Below are positions 60,025 to 64,000 of a stretch of DNA of 64,000 nt, piece after piece. The position numbers and the translations under genes are program-made. Under the pieces are notes generated by a model that was not told where the DNA came from, searched no databases, and saw nothing but the letters and a program-made list of their open reading frames with translations. The stretch is from assembly GCA_963826165.1 (NCBI GenBank), contig CAWGWC010000006.1:159874-223873 (forward strand), read 5' to 3'. Within the stretch, counting starts at the first letter, position 1. Each line of letters starts with the position of its first letter. This DNA comes from JACVRW01 sp963826165. GTDB taxonomy: Bacteria; Actinomycetota; Thermoleophilia; Solirubrobacterales; Thermoleophilaceae.

Positions 60025-60134
60025 AGGTTCTCCTCGTTTGGCGCGGGGGGTTTAACGTCCGCACCCGAGATGCGTGAGCAAGACCGTTACAGCGGTAATT
60101 CTCACGGTCACGTTCCGTGCCTGGCTCGTCCGCG

Positions 60135-62201
60135 ATGACCGATGGCGTGGGTGAGGCCGTCGTCCGACGCGCCCATGACGCGGCGAAGCGAGGGGACTGG
60201 GAGGAGGCCTACGACCTCTTCACGACGGCCGACGCGGACGGTCTCGCGGGTCCTGCTGATCTAGGGGTCCTTGGTGAGGTCGCCTATGCGGCCGGCCATC
60301 TCGACGTGACCATCGAGGCGTGGGAGCGCGCTTACGCGCTGTGGTTGGAGGCCGGCGACAAGGAGGCGGCGGCAGGCGCGGCGGTGCGCGTTGGGATGCA
60401 CCTGCTCTTCGATACCGCGCTGATGGCACCGGTGCGGGGCTGGTTGGCGCGAGCCGAGCGGCTTCTGGACGGTCAGCCCACGACGCCGGCGAGCGCTTGG
60501 CTTGCTGTCGTTCGCGCGTATGAGCGCATGCTGATCGGCGACCTGCCCGGCGCTCGACCGTGGGCCCGGCTCGCCATCGACGTGGGTTCGAGGCTTGACC
60601 CGGCGGCGTGCGCGCTCGGACGGGTGGCAGAAGCGCGGCTGTTGATCTTGGACGGTGATGTCGAGCAGGGCCTCGCGCTGCTCGACGAGGTTGGGGTGGC
60701 GACGGTCTCCGGTGACCTCGATCCTCTCTCGACTGGGGTCGTCTACTGCGAGCTCGTATGCGCGCTGCAGGGACTCGCGCAGTACGCCATGGCCGAGGAA
60801 TGGACCGAGGCCATGGAGCGCTGGTGCAAGACGAACGCCATCGGGAGCCTCCACGGGCGCTGCCGGGTCCACCGCGCGGAGATCCTGCGGCTGCGCGGGT
60901 CGTGCGGGGAGGCGGAGACAGAGGCGCTCGGCGCGTGCGAGGAGCTACGCCCGTATCTGCGCCGCGAGATGGGGTGGCCGCTGAGCGAGCTCGGGGGGAT
61001 CCGGCTTCGCAGGGCAGACATCGAGGGCGCCGAGGAAGCGCTTCTGGCTGCTCATCGCGCCGGCTGGGATCCGCAGCCCGGTCTGGCGCTCGTGCGGCTG
61101 GCTCAAGGGGACGCCGCCGCGGCGGCCGCGTCCATCCGAGACGCGCTCGAGCATCCGATGCGGGTGCCTTTCAAGGAGCGCCCGCCGGACACCGATCTCC
61201 AGCGCGCGCCGCTACTCGAGGCGCAAATCGAGACTGAGATCGCGGTCGGCGACATCGCTCGAGCGCGCTCGGCCGCCGACGAGCTGACTCGCGTGGCCGC
61301 CCGGTTCGCCAGCAAGGCGCTGGTCGCCAGCGCGACCCTTGGCCAGGGGAAGGTGCGGCTCGCCGAAGGGGACCCGGCGGACGCGGAGCGGTTCTGTGCC
61401 GAAGCCACGCGGCTGTGGAGCGAGGTGGGGGCGCCCTACGAGGAGGCGCTGGCGCGGGCCGCTTTCGCCGACGCCCTGCGCGCAAGCGGCCGCGAGCAGC
61501 GCGCCGCCTTGGAGCTCGAAGCGGCCCGCGCGGCGCTGGACCGGATCGAAGCCGAGCAGCCAGCCGCCGACGCGGTGGCCGTCGAACGAGACGACGGAGT
61601 GGAGGTCTCGCCCGTCGTCGACCGCAACATGTTTCGCCGGGAGGGCGACTACTGGTCGGTGATCTTCGAGGGGCGCACGGTGCGCGTGCGAGACCTCAAG
61701 GGCATTCGCTACCTCGCGCGGTTGCTCGCCGACCCCGGCCGTGAGCTCCACGTGCTCGACCTCGTCGCCGCCGAAAGCGGCCACGCTGCCGTAGCGGAGA
61801 GTGGCCATGCGGCCGGCCTGGCGCGCACAGGGCCCGGCGATGCCGGCGAGATGCTCGACGCGCGAGCTAAAGACACCTACCGGCGGCGCCTCGCCGAGAT
61901 CGACGACGACATCGAGCAGGCGCGCGCCGTTGACGACGCCGAGCGAGAGGCGCAGGCAGACACCGAACGAGACTTCCTCATTCGAGAGCTGTCACGCGCG
62001 GTCGGCCTCCACGGCCGCGACCGACAGGCCGCGTCAACCTCCGAGCGGGCTCGAGTCAGCGTGACCCGCGCGGTCCGCCAGGGAATCACCCGCCTTGGTG
62101 AGCATCACCCCGAGCTCGGCGAGCACCTCAACCAAACCATCCGCACCGGCACATACTGCGCCTACCTCCCCCACCCCCGCGCGCCTACCACTAGGAGTTG
62201 A
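60135..62201 (+). CDS. TPR-type helical repeat protein with LAL-associated C-terminal domain, no HTH
   Basis: The protein has about 688 residues from ATG 60135. Most of it (about 10-480) is tetratricopeptide-like alpha-helical repeats (AAKRGDWEEAYDLFTTADADG and so on). Near residue 500 there is FRREGDYWSVIFEGRTVRVRDLKGIRYLARLLADPGRELHVLDL, a domain that often follows TPR arrays in LAL-type regulators and nucleotide cyclases. A coiled, charged C terminus (RRRLAEIDDDIEQARA) ends it. No ATPase or LuxR helix-turn-helix is seen, so it is probably an adaptor or a regulator part, not a stand-alone activator. Confidence 0.75.
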   Translation: MTDGVGEAVVRRAHDAAKRGDWEEAYDLFTTADADGLAGPADLGVLGEVAYAAGHLDVTIEAWERAYALWLEAGDKEAAAGAAVRVGMHLLFDTALMAPVRGWLARAERLLDGQPTTPASAWLAVVRAYERMLIGDLPGARPWARLAIDVGSRLDPAACALGRVAEARLLILDGDVEQGLALLDEVGVATVSGDLDPLSTGVVYCELVCALQGLAQYAMAEEWTEAMERWCKTNAIGSLHGRCRVHRAEILRLRGSCGEAETEALGACEELRPYLRREMGWPLSELGGIRLRRADIEGAEEALLAAHRAGWDPQPGLALVRLAQGDAAAAAASIRDALEHPMRVPFKERPPDTDLQRAPLLEAQIETEIAVGDIARARSAADELTRVAARFASKALVASATLGQGKVRLAEGDPADAERFCAEATRLWSEVGAPYEEALARAAFADALRASGREQRAALELEAARAALDRIEAEQPAADAVAVERDDGVEVSPVVDRNMFRREGDYWSVIFEGRTVRVRDLKGIRYLARLLADPGRELHVLDLVAAESGHAAVAESGHAAGLARTGPGDAGEMLDARAKDTYRRRLAEIDDDIEQARAVDDAEREAQADTERDFLIRELSRAVGLHGRDRQAASTSERARVSVTRAVRQGITRLGEHHPELGEHLNQTIRTGTYCAYLPHPRAPTTRS

Positions 62202-62440
62202 CAGGGCCTTGCAGGGATCGCGACGGCGGGTACCGCGCCTACTCGTCGGCCAGGAGACGCGCTACCCGCGTAAGGAAGCTGGGCCCGCGTTGTGCAAGCG
62301 GAAACCCGTTCCTGTCGAACTCGAGCGGGCGGGCACGCTCCACGCTCCTTCGCTCTCTCACTGCTGTGAGGGCCGATACCCGTCCGCACCGAGCTGCTCG
62401 ATGACAACGGCCTCCGCAGCGGACGCTTCGCGGTGGGTGG

Positions 62441-62876
62441 TCACTGCTCGGAGCCGATTTCGAACCACACCGAGGTGCCCGCCGGAGTGCGCCTGACTCC
62501 CCAGCGGTCTGCGATCTGATCGACGAGGAAGAGGCCCCAGCCGCCCGAGTGGTCGCCATTCGGCCGGGGGCCGAACTGGCTGGAATTCGGTGCCGGGATC
62601 GGTCACCTCGACCCGCACCCGCCCTGGCCACCAGCGCACCTCGGTCCCCAGTGATCGCTCGGGACCGACTCCGGCGTGGCGAACGGCGTTGGAAACCAGC
62701 TCCGTCATCAACAGCAGCACGTCGTCGCGAACCGCGGCGGGTATCGATCCGTCACCCGCGACAAGCGCCCGCCGGGCGGCCGAAGAGGCGCCGAGACCAC
62801 CTTCGACCGAGAAAACGAGGCCTTCCCCAGTCCCAGCGGGTCCACCGGACGAGCCGGATCCGGCTGATCCGGTCAT
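62441..62876 (-). pseudogene. RsbW-type ATP-binding protein (HATPase_c_2), interrupted by one frameshift
   Basis: From ATG 62876 the minus strand reads FSVEGGLGASSAARRALVAG, DDVLLLMTELVSNAVRHAG (N box) and VRVEVTDPGTEFQPVRP. After a shift by one base it continues RPNGDHSGGWGLFLVDQIADRWGV and TSVWFEIGSEQ to the stop at 62441. The shift lies in a run of five G at 62566-62570, and one extra base explains it. Corrected, this is a normal anti-sigma-type kinase domain of about 144 residues. An in-frame ATG at 62966 is also possible. Confidence 0.85.
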
Positions 62877-63070
62877 CGGCGCCGAGTTCGCTCTTGCTCT
62901 GCCCAGCGTGGCGAGACGATCTGCATTCCCGGCTCCTGACGTTGACGCTTCGCGCCGACGCTCCACAAGTCAGCGCAATCTGCGGGCCGAGAGCTAGAGC
63001 CGAAAAGCCGCGCCGGCCAGTTGTCTGGGGCGGCGCGCGAGTCATCGTAACACCACCACTGGCAGGCGGC

Positions 63071-63076
63071 TACAAT
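63071..63076 (+). promoter_or_regulatory. -10 element (TACAAT) before the ANTAR regulator gene
   Basis: TACAAT fits the consensus well and lies 17 bases before ATG 63094, allowing a short leader. No clear -35 at 17 bp was seen. Confidence 0.5.
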
Positions 63077-63093
63077 ATTCCGCTTCTAAAACG

Positions 63094-63687
63094 ATGAGCT
63101 ATCGCGAAACAGAGCATCTGCGTGTGCTGATCGCCAACGAACGCAAGGATCGGCTGGCCCTGGTAGCACCGATCGTCGCGTCACTAGGTCACGAGGTCAT
63201 CGCTCGCGAGATTGACGTCGAGGACGTCGGTGCCGTGACTGCCAGAGAGCGCCCCGACGTTGCCCTAGTAGGACTGGGGGCGAGTTCCCAGCATGCCCTG
63301 CAGCTGATCGAAAAGATCGTGCAGGAAGCTGCCTGCCCCGTAATTGTCCTCATCCACGCGCCTGATCCCGCCTTCGTCAAAGAGGCGTCCAAGCGCGGCA
63401 TCTTCGCCTACATCACCGACGCCGGCGCCGAGGAGTGGCAAAGCTCGATCGACATCGTCCTGCGTCGCTTCACCGAGTATCACGACCTCGAAGGCGCGTT
63501 CGGGCGCCGGGCCCTCACTGAGCGAGCCAAGGGCATTCTGATGGAGCGCCACTCCATCGACGAGACAACCGCTTTCCTCATGCTGCGCGACCAGGCACGG
63601 GCCGCCAACCGCAAGCTGGTCGATATCGCCGCCGCCGTTGTCGACGGCCACCCCCTATTGCCAAGACAACAGCAGCCCTCGCCCTAG
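63094..63687 (+). CDS. ANTAR domain regulator with degenerate receiver
   Basis: The protein has 197 residues from ATG 63094. The N-terminal 125 residues follow the receiver fold (LRVLIANERKDRLALVAPIV, CPVIVLIHAPDPAFVKEASKRGIFAYI). The phosphoacceptor Asp position reads PDVALVGLG, so there is no Asp, and the acidic pair at the start is only Asn/Glu. The C-terminal ANTAR domain is LTERAKGILMERHSIDETTAFLMLRDQARAANRKLVDIAAAVV. ANTAR proteins bind paired RNA hairpins to prevent termination. Activation here probably uses something other than receiver phosphorylation. Confidence 0.9.
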   Translation: MSYRETEHLRVLIANERKDRLALVAPIVASLGHEVIAREIDVEDVGAVTARERPDVALVGLGASSQHALQLIEKIVQEAACPVIVLIHAPDPAFVKEASKRGIFAYITDAGAEEWQSSIDIVLRRFTEYHDLEGAFGRRALTERAKGILMERHSIDETTAFLMLRDQARAANRKLVDIAAAVVDGHPLLPRQQQPSP

Positions 63688-64000
63688 CCGCTCCGCCACG
63701 CTGGCGCGCTGCAGATCGCGAGGTTCGGCCCACTGTGAACAACAGACGCTCACGGCGTCGATTCTGCCGCAAGCGGGCTGCCCCGGTAGATCAGAACGAG
63801 CGCCCCGGCGAAGCAAGTGAACGCGATGGGCCGCACGGGCGGCGGGTGCTGTACCCGCCAGGGTGGACATCGCCAGAAGCGCCACGGCCCAACAACTAGC
63901 CCCGGCTGGGCGCACGGCAACAGGCGTCGCCAGCATGGCGACGATCCAGCCCAGCGAGCCCAGGACGTTCGGAGCGGGTTGTCGTGGTGCGATGGGGCTC
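63688..64000. other. Window end, possible membrane-protein fragment
   Basis: The minus strand at about 63830-63936 reads MLATPVAVRPAGASCWAVAL, LAMSTLAGTAPAARA, and another frame at about 63770-63820 gives FTCFAGALVLIYRGSPL before a stop. Both are hydrophobic and could be parts of one small membrane protein with a frame change, but no start or family is evident, and the window ends here. Confidence 0.3.

Noticed and set aside
58634..60064. 476-codon minus-strand open frame
   Set aside because: It runs in another frame through the hydrolase gene and the tRNA-fragment repeat. It is Arg/Pro-rich and has no features of a protein.
1..64000. CRISPR array, transposase, integrase or phage structural genes
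   Set aside because: I looked for regularly spaced short repeats and for the typical motifs and found none. The only direct repeats of note are the two tRNA-Ser fragments.

Overview
The window is uniformly GC-rich, densely coded bacterial DNA with many GTG and some TTG starts. ECF sigma, ANTAR, LAL-type LuxR, DHA2 and MMPL families and stress-type small enzymes point to an actinobacterium. The gene mix would suit Thermoleophilia/Solirubrobacterales, but that is an inference from family content, not a placement. No phage, IS, CRISPR or complete RNA gene is visible.

Layout. 0-7.8 kb: a secreted S33 hydrolase; phenylalanine hydroxylase (phhA) divergent from an Lrp/AsnC regulator, with paired palindromes between them; a Tat-exported spermidine-dehydrogenase-like flavoprotein; and an amine oxidase coupled to a secreted DUF3089 hydrolase. 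7.8-15.2 kb: Ogt, two DHFR-like proteins, a TIGR02960-type sigma factor, a VOC protein, GNAT, a GH26-like glycosidase and an ABC1/AarF kinase. 15.2-15.9 kb: a scar where a PotD-like gene and a VOC gene meet head to head, both without their 5' parts. 15.9-21.7 kb: LAL regulator 1, a small protein and an MMPL exporter. 21.7-31.9 kb: large secreted proteins (ThuA/sorbosone dehydrogenase/PKD; HET-C/PLAT/CARDB; an S53 peptidase) with a cupin, a cold-shock protein and small genes. 32-39.7 kb: many small enzymes (DHFR-like, SRPBCC, chloroperoxidase-like, sulfotransferase-like, SDR, flavin disulfide reductase, VOC). 39.7-43.9 kb: two unrecognised secreted proteins, one with histidine-rich RTX-like repeats. 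44-46.4 kb: a NarL-type two-component system. 46.7-53.1 kb: LAL regulator 2, a DHA2 exporter and a second MMPL exporter (frameshifted). 53.1-59.1 kb: a gene-poor stretch with decayed genes, bracketed by two direct repeats of a 3' tRNA-Ser(CGA) fragment. 59.1-64 kb: a hydrolase, a TPR protein, a frameshifted RsbW-type ATPase and an ANTAR regulator.

Recurrent themes are: two LAL-regulator/exporter modules, each with its own repeated operator-like motif; several leaderless promoters (TANNNT 6-9 nt before the start codon); convergent genes overlapping at their 3' ends; and several +1 frameshifts that need read-level checking before being called real. I found no convincing wholly new system. The most original signals are the LAL motif sets, the His-rich RTX protein and the tRNA-fragment-bounded region.
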